Positions 35,782 through 44,509 of a stretch of 64,000 bases of DNA are shown here, piece after piece; position 1 is the stretch's first letter, and every line of letters begins with the position of its first letter. This stretch comes from Vreelandella maris. GTDB taxonomy: Bacteria; Pseudomonadota; Gammaproteobacteria; Pseudomonadales; Halomonadaceae. Under the pieces are notes generated by a model. It was not told where the DNA came from, did no database searches, and saw only the letters and a program-made list of their open reading frames with translations. The DNA lies in contig NZ_JABWCV010000001.1 of assembly GCF_013371085.1 (NCBI RefSeq), positions 62,001 to 126,000 of the forward strand, in the 5' to 3' direction. Made by a program: the position numbers and the translations under genes.

Positions 35782-37161
35782 ATGCTATATCTGACGTCAG
35801 CCGTGCTTGGCGCGGCGCTGTGCTGCTTTGCTTTTTTAGGCCTACGGGCTCGCTGGGTGGATGGTCCCGTTGATGACTATGTGACGGCCCGCAACTCACA
35901 AACGGCTTCAACCCTGGGCCTCTCCTTTCTTGCCTCCGGCATGGGGGCGTGGATACTCTTTGCCCCGCCTGAAATTGGCGCCTTTGTTGGCCCCCTCGCA
36001 TTAGCAGGTTATGCGCTCGGGTCGGCACTGCCGTTTATTGTATTAGGACTCTACGGGCCAAAAATTCGCCGTGCGTTGCCGGAAGGGCGCAGTATCGCCG
36101 AGTTTGCAGAGGCGTGCTATGGCCCAGGCGTGCGGCGCTGGGTAACGTTGGTGTCGGTGGGCTATATGGCTTGCTTTCTAGCAGCGGAGCTCACCGCCAT
36201 TGGGGCAATCACCGCGCTATTGTCAGATGTGCCGCCCGCGCTGGTGATTATTGGCGTTGCCCTCACCACCCTGGTGTATACCGCGGTTGGCGGGTTGCGT
36301 GCCAGCCTTGCCACAGACCGATGGCAGGCATGGCTGTTGCTAGCGCTTCTGTTGGCGGTGGGTAGCGTTACGTTATGGCGCCTACCCACAATGCCTAGCG
36401 AGGCAACGCTGCCTTCCATCCCCGTTACCAGCGCGCTAAGCGTTGCGTTAACGCTGGTCATCGCCGTCACCGCAGCGAACCTTTTCCATCAAGGGTATTG
36501 GCAGCGCGTTTGGGCGGCGAGGGATGATCAAAGCCTGGGCCGTGGCGCTTGGCTAGGCGGCGGTATGACCGTCGTCGTCGTGATGCTAATTGGTGGTTTG
36601 GGCATGCTGGCGACAATGAGTGGGGTTCCCCTTGGCGAGCCGCCGATGCCGTTTTTCGCCCTGCTAACGAAGGCCCCAGCTTGGCTGACGCTACCTGCCT
36701 TAGTGCTGGCAGTCACCTTGGTGGCCTCCAGTGTGGATACGTTACAAAATGGTATCGCTTCCCTGGTGGTGTCGCGCAGCGAACAGCGGGGTGTTTCCAT
36801 TACCGCTGCCCGTTGGGTCACGATTGCATTGATGATACCGGTGGTAGTGATTGCTTTGCAGGGGTTGTCGGTACTGCGGCTATTCCTGATTGCTGACTTA
36901 CTGTGTGCTGCCATTGTGGTGCCTGTGCTGCTAGGTCTGTGGCAGCGCATGACCCCTTTCGCGGCTATCGCGGGAGGCGTTGCAGGATTGCTGGGTGCCA
37001 TTATTCCAGGGTGGTTCGGTCAGGGCAGTCTCATCGCGGGAGTGGTAGCTGCCAGTTTTCCGGGCAGCATTCCTACGCTGGGGCCGTTTGTCGGCGCGAT
37101 AGTCGCCTCTACGCTGGTTAGTGTGTTGCTCGCGAGTATGAGTAAAAATAATAAGCAGTAA
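35782..37161 (+). CDS. SSS-family symporter under TPP riboswitch control, predicted thiamine/precursor transporter
   Basis: 459 residues with about 13 hydrophobic helices, sodium-solute symporter family (DDYVTARNSQTASTLGLSFLASGMGAWILFAPPEIG, YTAVGGLRASLATDRWQAW). Because it is the only gene behind a TPP riboswitch whose aptamer contains its ribosome site, uptake of thiamine or a pyrimidine/thiazole precursor is the best prediction; the sequence itself does not show the substrate. Ends 63 bases before the next gene's chosen start, with no obvious terminator. Confidence 0.85.
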   Translation: MLYLTSAVLGAALCCFAFLGLRARWVDGPVDDYVTARNSQTASTLGLSFLASGMGAWILFAPPEIGAFVGPLALAGYALGSALPFIVLGLYGPKIRRALPEGRSIAEFAEACYGPGVRRWVTLVSVGYMACFLAAELTAIGAITALLSDVPPALVIIGVALTTLVYTAVGGLRASLATDRWQAWLLLALLLAVGSVTLWRLPTMPSEATLPSIPVTSALSVALTLVIAVTAANLFHQGYWQRVWAARDDQSLGRGAWLGGGMTVVVVMLIGGLGMLATMSGVPLGEPPMPFFALLTKAPAWLTLPALVLAVTLVASSVDTLQNGIASLVVSRSEQRGVSITAARWVTIALMIPVVVIALQGLSVLRLFLIADLLCAAIVVPVLLGLWQRMTPFAAIAGGVAGLLGAIIPGWFGQGSLIAGVVAASFPGSIPTLGPFVGAIVASTLVSVLLASMSKNNKQ

Positions 37162-37224
37162 GCAGGAAAGTGCTGGTCGCGATATGCTGGTAGACCTACA
37201 CCTCCCTGAATGGGTGACATAACA

Positions 37225-38649
37225 ATGAGCTACCCCATAGCATCTAATGAAGAGGCGCGGTTAGCCGCTCTTTATGAGCTTGAGCTGTTAGACACCCCGG
37301 ATGAACCGGCGTTTGACCGCGTCACCAGGTTGGTTACCCAGTTACTGAATGTGCCTATCTCAATGATCACGTTGATTGATGCTGAGCGTCAGTGGATTAA
37401 GTCGCGCGTGGGCGTGGAAACCCGCGAGACAACGCGAGATGTGGCTTTTTGCGCTTATACAGTGACGGCCTCAGAGCCGTTAATTGTTGAAGATGCACGA
37501 AAGGACCCTCGCTTTGCGCAAAATCCCCATGTGACTGCCCCGAATGGGATTCGCTTTTATGCGGGTATTCCGCTGTGCACCTCCAATGGTCTTGCGTTGG
37601 GCTCCCTCTGCGCGATTGATATTAAACCTCGTACTCTTAGTGAGCAGGAACTGGCGGCTTTGAAAGATTTAGCGGCGATTGTGACTGACGAAATTCGCCT
37701 GCGTGAGCGGCTGATCCGAGAGAGAAAAAAAGCACAGGAATCTCAGCGAGCGTTGAGCGAGCTTCATTACAGCATGGAGTGCCAAATTGAAAGGCGCACC
37801 AACGAGCTCAATCTGGTCATTGAATCCGCCTATGACGCCTATATCAGTGTTGATTCACAGGGCGCCATTCTCGATTGGAACCGAGCGGCTGAGCTAATGT
37901 TTGGTTGGCCACGTAAGGCGGTGCTGGCAAGGCCAATCACACAACTACTCTTTCCTAATGGCTTGCCAACTGAGAGTGATCAAGCCCCTATCACCTATAC
38001 AGCGCAGTGCCATGATGGCAGGGAACTGCCCGTCGAGGTACGCATCAAGAAGTTGTTCATTGATGGTCGCGAGCGACGCAGTCTTTTTATCCATGATATT
38101 ACCGAACGACAGCAGCTAGAGCGCTTGCGCGATCAACAGGCCCGTGAAGACGTATTAACCAAACTGCCTAACAGGCGCGCCCTAGATGAACGCTTGCCTG
38201 ACGCGATGGCCCGCGCTCGGCGTACTCAAAAGCCCTTAGCAGTTTTATTCATGGACCTGGACGGTTTTAAAGCGATTAATGACACTCATGGTCATGCTAT
38301 GGGGGATGAGTTGCTGCGAGTGATGGCTAAACGATTGGTGGAGACCGTCCGTGAAACCGACTATATAGCGCGGTGGGCCGGAGATGAGTTTGTCTTGCTA
38401 TTAGAAGGCAGTGAGTCTATAGCAATTGAGCCGTTGGCTAATAAATTAATACAGGTGATTGAAGAGCCGTTTGCTGCTGGCAAGGCAGTGCTGAATATCA
38501 GTGCAAGCATAGGTATTGCCATGTATATGCCGACTAGTGCTGAAACGGGCAACGAGCTATTAAGGCGAGCCGATGTTGCCATGTATGATGCCAAGCGTTT
38601 GGGAAAAGCCCAAGTTCGCATAGTGCAGCCTTTGGGTAGTGTTTCTTAA
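37225..38649 (+). CDS. GAF-PAS-GGDEF diguanylate cyclase
   Basis: About 474 residues, no membrane helix: GAF domain (about 20-165, LLDTPDEPAFDRVTRLVTQL ... SLCAIDIKPRTL), coiled link, PAS domain (about 195-305, AYDAYISVDSQGAILDWNRA, ending in FIHDITERQQLERL), and GGDEF domain. The signature reads AGDEF (RWAGDEFVLLL, near residue 385), a common active variant, and an RxxD inhibitory site (RETD) precedes it by five residues, so product feedback is expected, unlike the other cyclase in this window. Start 37225 chosen for GGGTGA upstream; 37210 is an alternative. Confidence 0.88.
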   Translation: MSYPIASNEEARLAALYELELLDTPDEPAFDRVTRLVTQLLNVPISMITLIDAERQWIKSRVGVETRETTRDVAFCAYTVTASEPLIVEDARKDPRFAQNPHVTAPNGIRFYAGIPLCTSNGLALGSLCAIDIKPRTLSEQELAALKDLAAIVTDEIRLRERLIRERKKAQESQRALSELHYSMECQIERRTNELNLVIESAYDAYISVDSQGAILDWNRAAELMFGWPRKAVLARPITQLLFPNGLPTESDQAPITYTAQCHDGRELPVEVRIKKLFIDGRERRSLFIHDITERQQLERLRDQQAREDVLTKLPNRRALDERLPDAMARARRTQKPLAVLFMDLDGFKAINDTHGHAMGDELLRVMAKRLVETVRETDYIARWAGDEFVLLLEGSESIAIEPLANKLIQVIEEPFAAGKAVLNISASIGIAMYMPTSAETGNELLRRADVAMYDAKRLGKAQVRIVQPLGSVS

Positions 38650-38677
38650 GAAAGGCCGGAAATATTCAAGGACGATC

Positions 38678-39646
38678 ATGATTCGAACTATTCTGACCAC
38701 GCCTGAAGGCGAGACCCAAGAGGGCGGTGAAAGCCTGATAGCTGTGTGGCGGGCTACGCCGGGAAGCCATATTTGGATTGACATGCAGGGGGAGACCCAG
38801 CAGAGCGAACGGTCGATTTTAGAGGCATTCGAATTTCACCCGATGGCGATTCAAGATGCCCATAAAGAGCGTCATCCGCCTAAAATAGAAGAGTTTGATA
38901 ACCATACGCTGATTATTTATCGCGGCATTTCCTCCTTCGATGCCGAGCTGAACTATTTGCCTCAACAGGTCTGTTTTTTTGTGGGCGAACGGTTTTTGGT
39001 TACGCTCCATCCTGGTGAAGCGTTAAGCATTGAGCGGCTATTTAACGAGCACGGAAGAGCACTTTTGGCGCATTCGCCGGAGCAGGTCGCGCTGCGCGTT
39101 ATGTATATCTCAGCCGGATTTTATATCGATAGCCTGCTTGAGTTTGAAACTGAATTAAGCGATCTAGAGGATGAACTGTTAGAAGACGGCAACGATGTCT
39201 TGATGCGCAAAATCATTACTTATCGCTCTCGATTGGTCAAAATGCGCCGCATTTTTAGTTACCACAAAGGCATTACTCAAGAACTGACGGCTTATGACTA
39301 CGAGCATCTGCCCCGAGAAGAGAGCGAAACCCTGCACGCTATTAACGATGTGGCGGACCGCTTTGAACGCCTCTACACCTTGACCCAGATGTACTATGAC
39401 ATTTGTGGTGACTTAGTCGATGGCTATATCTCTATTTCTTCTCATCAGCTAAATATCACCATGCGTGTTCTCACCGTTATTACCGCAATTTTTGTACCCC
39501 TGACATTTATTGCTGGAATTTACGGCATGAACTTCGAAAATATGCCCGAGCTGCGCTATGAGTACGGCTACTTTTTTGTCTTGGGAGCAATGCTGGGCAT
39601 CGGCGGCATATTGATTTGGTTATTTAAACGCAAACACTGGTTCTAA
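38678..39646 (+). CDS. CorA-family divalent cation transporter (ZntB/CorA-like)
   Basis: 322 residues: large soluble N-terminal domain and two C-terminal helices (about 262-283 and 297-315). The selectivity motif after TM1 is YGMNFENMPE, the conserved Y/F-GMN of CorA proteins; the C-terminus is basic (FKRKHWF) as usual. Transports Mg2+, Co2+ or Zn2+; CorA versus ZntB cannot be separated here. ATG at 38678 follows CAAGGA; 28 bases after the cyclase stop, so possibly co-transcribed with it. Confidence 0.88.
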   Translation: MIRTILTTPEGETQEGGESLIAVWRATPGSHIWIDMQGETQQSERSILEAFEFHPMAIQDAHKERHPPKIEEFDNHTLIIYRGISSFDAELNYLPQQVCFFVGERFLVTLHPGEALSIERLFNEHGRALLAHSPEQVALRVMYISAGFYIDSLLEFETELSDLEDELLEDGNDVLMRKIITYRSRLVKMRRIFSYHKGITQELTAYDYEHLPREESETLHAINDVADRFERLYTLTQMYYDICGDLVDGYISISSHQLNITMRVLTVITAIFVPLTFIAGIYGMNFENMPELRYEYGYFFVLGAMLGIGGILIWLFKRKHWF

Positions 39647-39787
39647 GCTCGTCAGTGAACGATTCGCCAGGAAACGAAAAGTTGACGCATGCATAGGTGG
39701 TTGAGGGGTGAGTGTGGCATTCTCTGCAGCGACCAAGACTATAAGGCATCAAGCCGTCGACTAGCGTTTTCACTGGGAGCATTTTTC

Positions 39788-40366
39788 ATGACCATAATGA
39801 TCATCGGGCTGCTGATTTTTTTAGGCAGCCACTCTGTACGTATCTTCGCTGAAAATTGGCGTCAGCAGCAAATTGCCAAATTCGGCGAAACCACGTGGAA
39901 AATAGCCTACTCGGCAGTGTCCGTGATCGGCTTGGCGGTTGCCATTTATGGGTTTGGCCAGATGCGCCTTGACCCTATTTATGTGTGGCAACCACCCATG
40001 GGAATGCGCCATGCGGTCGCGCTGCTCATGCTGCCTGCCTTTATTATGCTAGTGGCGGCGTATGTTCCCCATAATGCTATTAAGGCCAAGCTTGGCCACC
40101 CGATGATGCTGTCAGTGAAAATATGGGCGTTTGCTCACCTGTTAGCCAACGGCCGCTTAGGCGATATTATCTTTTTTGCAGCCTTTCTTATCTGGGCCAT
40201 CCTGGCGTTTAAAGCTGCCAAAAAGCGTGGTCGTTTGACGCCAGCTGCGCCAGTTAAAGCTACGAAAATGGCTACCATTGCTACCGTACTCATCGGGCTG
40301 GTGGCGTATGTTGTCTTTGCTTTTTACTTGCACACTGTGTTGATTGGTGTCCCTGTCTTTAGCTAA
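39788..40366 (+). CDS. NnrU family membrane protein
   Basis: 192 residues, five or six hydrophobic helices. Family blocks: LIFLGSHSVRIFAENWR, KIAYSAVSVIGLAVAIYGFG, MLPAFIMLVAAYVP, and VKIWAFAHLLANGRLGDIIFF with conserved His residues likely to bind heme or metal. NnrU relatives occur with denitrification genes and share a fold with 15-cis-zeta-carotene isomerase; no denitrification gene is near, so the role is unclear. Start at 39788 (GGGAGC upstream) rather than 39689, which would put a non-hydrophobic 33-residue lead before the first helix. Confidence 0.85.
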   Translation: MTIMIIGLLIFLGSHSVRIFAENWRQQQIAKFGETTWKIAYSAVSVIGLAVAIYGFGQMRLDPIYVWQPPMGMRHAVALLMLPAFIMLVAAYVPHNAIKAKLGHPMMLSVKIWAFAHLLANGRLGDIIFFAAFLIWAILAFKAAKKRGRLTPAAPVKATKMATIATVLIGLVAYVVFAFYLHTVLIGVPVFS

Positions 40367-40539
40367 TGCTTATGTTTAATTAAGATTTGAATTGACTAAT
40401 ATTAATAGTAGTGCTTTGTTCTTCTGGCGGCCTCGCAACCACGCGTTGCCGCCATTGCCGCTTATATGGCTTTTGAGTCTCGGCAAGAGTTTGTTATTGT
40501 CGTTTGAGCGCCAATACACCCATATTAAGGAGTCAGCTC

Positions 40540-41730
40540 ATGGCCGAAACTGAACACACGGTGCCGCCGACGATGGCTGCCATGCTATTGATTGGACATG
40601 GCGATATCGACAAATTGGAATACCATCAGGATGTCGCTACACCTCAGCCCAAGTCGGGGGAAGTGCTGGTACAGGTGACTGCTACGGCAAAGAACAATAC
40701 TGACCGAAAAGCGCGTGAAGGCCTTTACCCCACCAAAGATAAAGGTGATGTAACTTCCTTTGCCATGGGCGGCACCCCGACGCTTACCTTCCCGCGTATT
40801 CAAGGGGCCGATGTGGCAGGCCGTATCGTGGCGGTCGGAGAGGGTGTCGACGCCGAGCGCATTGGTCAGCGAGGGCTGCTCGATTTTAATATCTACGCCG
40901 ACGAGCGCCGTGATATTAACCTCACTCCTGATTACTACGGCCATGGCGCCAACGGCGGTTTTGCTGAGTATATCGCTGTCCCTGCTGATCAGTTCTATCA
41001 CGTGCCCAACCCTGAGCTGCACGATGCAGAACTTGCCTCAATGGGCATGTGTTCGTATCAAACTGCTTACCACATGATGACCGCCGCCAAGGTAAGTGCT
41101 GGTGAGCGCGTGTTGGTCAGTGGTGCCAGCGGCGGCGTGGGGACCGCATTGATTCAGCTCTGCCGTGTTGTGGGCGCTATTCCCTATGCGGTAAGCCAGC
41201 TAGACAAAGCTGACGCACTCAAAGCACTAGGCGCAGAAGCGGTGATTGACCGTGGCGACTTGCCGACATTTGTGGATCGCGTGCTGGAAAAGACCAGCGG
41301 TAAACCGATCGATGCGGTGATGGATCTGGTCGGCGGTGAAATGACCAATCTATTTATCGATACCATGATTGTCGATATGCAGGGGCGTAAGAGTTACCCG
41401 CGCCTTTCCATTGCGGGTGCCAGCGGTGGCAATCTGAGCGAAATGATGTGGACGCGCGTTTATCTGTATCAAGTGCAGATTTTTGGCGTTTCCCACGGCA
41501 CCCGTGAAGAGGCCGAACAGCTTGTGGCATGGATACGCAGCGGTGAATTAAAGCCCGTGCTTCATGCGGCATTTAAGCTTTCCGACCTGCATGCGGCCGA
41601 GCGCTATTTTGTTAATCGAGACAGCAACTATCTGGGTAAAATTGTACTTGTTCCCGACGCCCAGTGGGCCTCTCATGGTGCTCCGTTCGCCCTCGAAAAT
41701 TCTTCTTCTGACGCTCAGGAGCGCCACTAG
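40540..41730 (+). CDS. Zinc-independent medium-chain dehydrogenase / quinone oxidoreductase-like
   Basis: 396 residues: GroES-like N-terminal domain and a Rossmann domain with the NAD(P) site SGASGGVGTALIQL. The catalytic zinc ligand motif GHE is absent (GADVAGRIVAVGEGV in its place) as in quinone oxidoreductases and enoyl reductases. AAGGAG lies seven bases before the ATG. The stop overlaps the GTG start of the proline-racemase-family gene (TAGTG), so the two products are made together and may act on the same metabolite, the dehydrogenase reducing or oxidising what the other forms (inference). Confidence 0.85.
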   Translation: MAETEHTVPPTMAAMLLIGHGDIDKLEYHQDVATPQPKSGEVLVQVTATAKNNTDRKAREGLYPTKDKGDVTSFAMGGTPTLTFPRIQGADVAGRIVAVGEGVDAERIGQRGLLDFNIYADERRDINLTPDYYGHGANGGFAEYIAVPADQFYHVPNPELHDAELASMGMCSYQTAYHMMTAAKVSAGERVLVSGASGGVGTALIQLCRVVGAIPYAVSQLDKADALKALGAEAVIDRGDLPTFVDRVLEKTSGKPIDAVMDLVGGEMTNLFIDTMIVDMQGRKSYPRLSIAGASGGNLSEMMWTRVYLYQVQIFGVSHGTREEAEQLVAWIRSGELKPVLHAAFKLSDLHAAERYFVNRDSNYLGKIVLVPDAQWASHGAPFALENSSSDAQERH

Positions 41731-42794
41731 TGCCTAATCTCCATACCATCCAGTTAATGGACACTCACGCCGGTGGCGATGTTAGCCGTATTGTCACCGG
41801 TGGCATCGATATTTTGCCAGGCGCCACTGTGCGCGAGCAGATGGAGTACCTGCGCGATGACGCCGACGGTTTACGTCGCTTGCTGCTTGAAGAGCCCTAC
41901 GGCATTCCAGAAATGTCAGTCGATTTGTTAGTGCCTCCCAGCCACCCGGAAGCGGTCGCGGGCTATATCATTATGGAAGTAATGGGCTATCCCATTTACT
42001 CTGGCTCTAACACCTTGTGTACCGCGACAGCTGTGCTAGAAAGCGGTATTGTGCCCAAGCAGGAAGGGATACAGCGCTTTAAGCTGGAAGCGCCGGCAGG
42101 CTTGGTGCAAATCGAAGCCAAAGTGCATAACGGCGTGGTGGAATCAGTTACCTGTGGCGGCTTGCCCAGCTATATCGACACCTATCGCGATACGATTGAT
42201 GTGCCGGGTATTGGTGATGTCACATACTCCATCGCCTACAGCGGTGGCTTTTATGCGTTAGTGGATGCCACTGAATTGGGCTTTAAGCTGACGCGTGATG
42301 AAGAGCGTGCGCTATCCGAGTGTGCCTATAAAATCGTCGAAGCGATTAAAGCGCAGCGAGGCTTTTCCCACTACACGCTGGGTGACGTAGGGCCACTGCC
42401 GTTTTTGCACTTTATGGGGCCTGAAGAGAAGGTAACGGAAGGTTATATACGTTCACGCTCAACCACCTATGTTCATCCTGGCGTTATTTGCCGTAGTACA
42501 ACGGGTACTGGTACCTCGGCACGCCTGGCATTGATGAACTATGAAGGAAGATTGAGTATAGGCGATAAACTGGAGACGGTTTCACTGCGTGAAACGGGGT
42601 TTATCGGCACCTTCATTGGCACTCATCAGGAAGGCGCTTACCAAGTAGTGGAAAATACCATTACCGGCCGCAGTTACGTGTTGTCGCGCTCGGATATTGT
42701 GATCAACTGTGACGACCCGATGGTGGCGTGCGGTGAGTTGCACCATATCTTGAGTGACCGTCATCAGCCTGCGGCATTGTCTTTAGAGTCGTAG
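41730..42794 (+). CDS. Proline racemase family protein, Ser/Thr active-site variant
   Basis: 354 residues, full length for the family (MDTHAGGDVSRIVTGG near the N-terminus matches the conserved D-x-H-T/A-G-G-x-x-x-R). In racemases and 4-hydroxyproline epimerases two Cys act as acid/base, in MCGH and CGTGTS. Here the first motif reads YSGSN (Ser91, with Ser93 for His) and the second TTGTGTS (Thr258). Cys/Thr forms are 3-hydroxyproline dehydratases; Ser/Thr is not a pattern I know, so the reaction is open. GTG start coupled to the upstream dehydrogenase. The last 5 codons fall in a 15-bp tandem repeat. Confidence 0.85.
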   Translation: MPNLHTIQLMDTHAGGDVSRIVTGGIDILPGATVREQMEYLRDDADGLRRLLLEEPYGIPEMSVDLLVPPSHPEAVAGYIIMEVMGYPIYSGSNTLCTATAVLESGIVPKQEGIQRFKLEAPAGLVQIEAKVHNGVVESVTCGGLPSYIDTYRDTIDVPGIGDVTYSIAYSGGFYALVDATELGFKLTRDEERALSECAYKIVEAIKAQRGFSHYTLGDVGPLPFLHFMGPEEKVTEGYIRSRSTTYVHPGVICRSTTGTGTSARLALMNYEGRLSIGDKLETVSLRETGFIGTFIGTHQEGAYQVVENTITGRSYVLSRSDIVINCDDPMVACGELHHILSDRHQPAALSLES

Positions 42795-42853
42795 TCTGTG
42801 AAAACTTAGTCTTTGGAAACGTGGTCTTTAGAAACATGGTCATCAGAGACATA
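42779..42853. repeat. 15-bp tandem repeat, five units, spanning two convergent gene ends
   Basis: Five consecutive 15-base units starting at 42779, 42794, 42809, 42824 and 42839, each beginning GTC: GTCTTTAGAGTCGTA, GTCTGTGAAAACTTA, GTCTTTGGAAACGTG, GTCTTTAGAAACATG, GTCATCAGAGACATA. Units 3 and 4 differ at two positions. On the minus strand they encode the 5-residue repeat YVSDD-HVSKD-HVSKD of the DUF1289 protein and its stop; the first unit covers the 3' end of the racemase-family gene. Confidence 0.85.
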
Positions 42854-43027
42854 GCCTTCGCTTTCCAAGCGTTCCCATACCGGGGCTTTTTCGGCCTCGG
42901 TCATGGCGCCCCAGACAGCAATTTCATCTAGCGTACGGCCGCAGCCATTGCACAATGAAGTGGATGGCTCGATCTGGCAGATCTGCACGCACGGCGAGAG
43001 TGGGCGGACGGTAGAAGATGTGCTCAT
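42806..43027 (-). CDS. DUF1289 domain protein with repeat-encoded tail
   Basis: 73 residues. The DUF1289 zinc-finger-like core is SPCVQICQIEPSTSLCNGCG followed by RTLDEIAVWGAMTEAEK, four conserved Cys (C-x3-C-x8-C-x2-C). The end of the protein, YVSDDHVSKDHVSKD, is made by the 15-bp tandem repeat and probably added recently; typical members end near the W-x-x-L helix. Start placed at 43027 because the family begins there; the ribosome site is poor. Function unknown. Confidence 0.8.
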   Translation of the reverse strand: MSTSSTVRPLSPCVQICQIEPSTSLCNGCGRTLDEIAVWGAMTEAEKAPVWERLESEGYVSDDHVSKDHVSKD

Positions 43028-43058
43028 TAAGATAGGCTCTGAAGAACTGACTGGCGCA

Positions 43059-43475
43059 TTATGACGCCGACACTTTACCGCGCAATGACTTAATTTTCCC
43101 CTTACGGGTTTTGTGATCAACACGACGGCGCTGCGAGCCTTTGGTGGGCTTGGTGGGGCGGCGTACTTTTTGCTGCTTGGTGGCACTCTGAATCAGCTCT
43201 TTTAAACGTGCCAGCGCATCTTCTTTATTGAGTTCAAGCTTTCGATGGCTCTGGGCTTTAATAATTACCACGCCCTCTTTGCTAATGCGCTGATCCGATA
43301 ACGCCATTAAGCGCTCTTTATACAGAGGCGGCAGCGTAGAGCTCAGAATATCAAAGCGTAGATGTACTGCTGAAGCGACTTTATTGACGTTCTGGCCGCC
43401 AGCACCTTGGGCGCGAATTTGGCTGATATCAATCTCCCAATCAGCCAGGGTAACGTTATTAGAAATGGTGAGCAT
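43059..43475 (-). CDS. arfB: Alternative ribosome-rescue factor / peptidyl-tRNA hydrolase ArfB
   Basis: 138 residues (E. coli YaeJ/ArfB 140). Catalytic GGQ in IRAQGAGGQNVNKVASAVHLRF and the long basic C-terminal tail (QQKVRRPTKPTKGSQRRRVDHKTRKGK) that enters the empty mRNA channel of stalled ribosomes. It hydrolyses peptidyl-tRNA on ribosomes lacking a stop codon. Start 43475 (MLTISNNVTL) has AGGGGCC upstream and matches the family; the frame opens 10 codons earlier. Confidence 0.93.
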   Translation of the reverse strand: MLTISNNVTLADWEIDISQIRAQGAGGQNVNKVASAVHLRFDILSSTLPPLYKERLMALSDQRISKEGVVIIKAQSHRKLELNKEDALARLKELIQSATKQQKVRRPTKPTKGSQRRRVDHKTRKGKIKSLRGKVSAS

Positions 43476-43561
43476 TAATGGCCCCTGTGTTACTTGTGAA
43501 CCCATAAGGCTAGCACAATTGGCACAGAGACGGGGATGGCTAGCCTACTTAGCGCGCACTG

Positions 43562-44509
43562 TTAGTCCGCTAAATTGTTAATCGGTTGACCATCCATGTA
43601 AGCCAGCAGGTTGCTAAAGGCATCGCCAAAATAGAGCTCATAGCTATCTTTTTCTACATAGCCAAGGTGAGGCGTGGCAACTAGATTAGGCAATGCCAGC
43701 AACGAGTTTTCAATGACCGGTTCCGCATCGAAGACATCCACCGCTGCCTGACCAGGGCGCCCAGCTATAAGCGCCTGCTCAAGCGCGCCGGGCACCACTA
43801 ACTGTGAACGACTGGTATTTACCAGCAGAGATGTAGGTTTCATCTGGGCGAGTGATTCAGCAGTGACGATACCGCGGGTTTCGTCGTTCAAGCGAAGGTG
43901 CAGGCTCAGCACATCTGAGCGCTGAAACAACGCAGCTTGGCTTTCGGCCACTTCTAACCCGGCTTCTGCGGCGCGTTGGCGGGTGCCTTCCCGACCCCAC
44001 ACCAACACGTTCATTTCAAACGCCTGACCATAGCGTGCCACTAAACTGCCGATTTTTCCGTAGCCAAAAATGCCTAGCGTGCGTCCTTTAAGGCCGGTAC
44101 CTAACGTGCGCTGCCAGCGGCCCGCTTTCAGGTTCTCAACTTCTGCCGGTATATGACGCATGGCGGCAAGCACTAAACCCCAGTTTAATTCTGCCGCTGC
44201 ATAAGGCGATCCAGTGCCCGCCATGACAGTGACGCCATGGCGGCGACAGGCCGCCATATCCACATGCGCTGCACCACCACCCGTTTGGCAAATGACTTTC
44301 AGGTTGGGTAAGCGCTCCAGTAGGGCAGCCGTGATAGGCGTGCGTTCACGAATCAGCACTAACGCCTCGGCGTCCTGAAAACGCGCACTTAGCGCGTCCA
44401 GGTTGGTAAGGGTGTCGTGATAGATCGTTACATCGTGGCCTTCTAGCTGCTTGAAGGCATCTAAACTGCGCACGCAGTCCTGGTAGTCATCGGGGATAAC
44501 AATCTTCAT
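43562..44509 (-). CDS. D-isomer-specific 2-hydroxyacid dehydrogenase
   Basis: 315 residues, NAD(P)-dependent oxidoreductase interconverting a D-2-hydroxyacid and a 2-oxoacid. Rossmann motif GRTLGIFGYGKIGSLVARYG; catalytic Arg in LLVNTSRSQLV, Glu region in VDVFDAEPV, and His in ATPHLGYVEKDSY. N-terminus MKIVIPDDYQDCVRSLDAFKQL is typical of the subgroup annotated as phosphoglycerate-dehydrogenase-like. Its ATG overlaps the TRAP permease stop by 4 bases, so it belongs to the transport operon and probably works on the imported acid or a product of it. Confidence 0.9.
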   Translation of the reverse strand: MKIVIPDDYQDCVRSLDAFKQLEGHDVTIYHDTLTNLDALSARFQDAEALVLIRERTPITAALLERLPNLKVICQTGGGAAHVDMAACRRHGVTVMAGTGSPYAAAELNWGLVLAAMRHIPAEVENLKAGRWQRTLGTGLKGRTLGIFGYGKIGSLVARYGQAFEMNVLVWGREGTRQRAAEAGLEVAESQAALFQRSDVLSLHLRLNDETRGIVTAESLAQMKPTSLLVNTSRSQLVVPGALEQALIAGRPGQAAVDVFDAEPVIENSLLALPNLVATPHLGYVEKDSYELYFGDAFSNLLAYMDGQPINNLAD

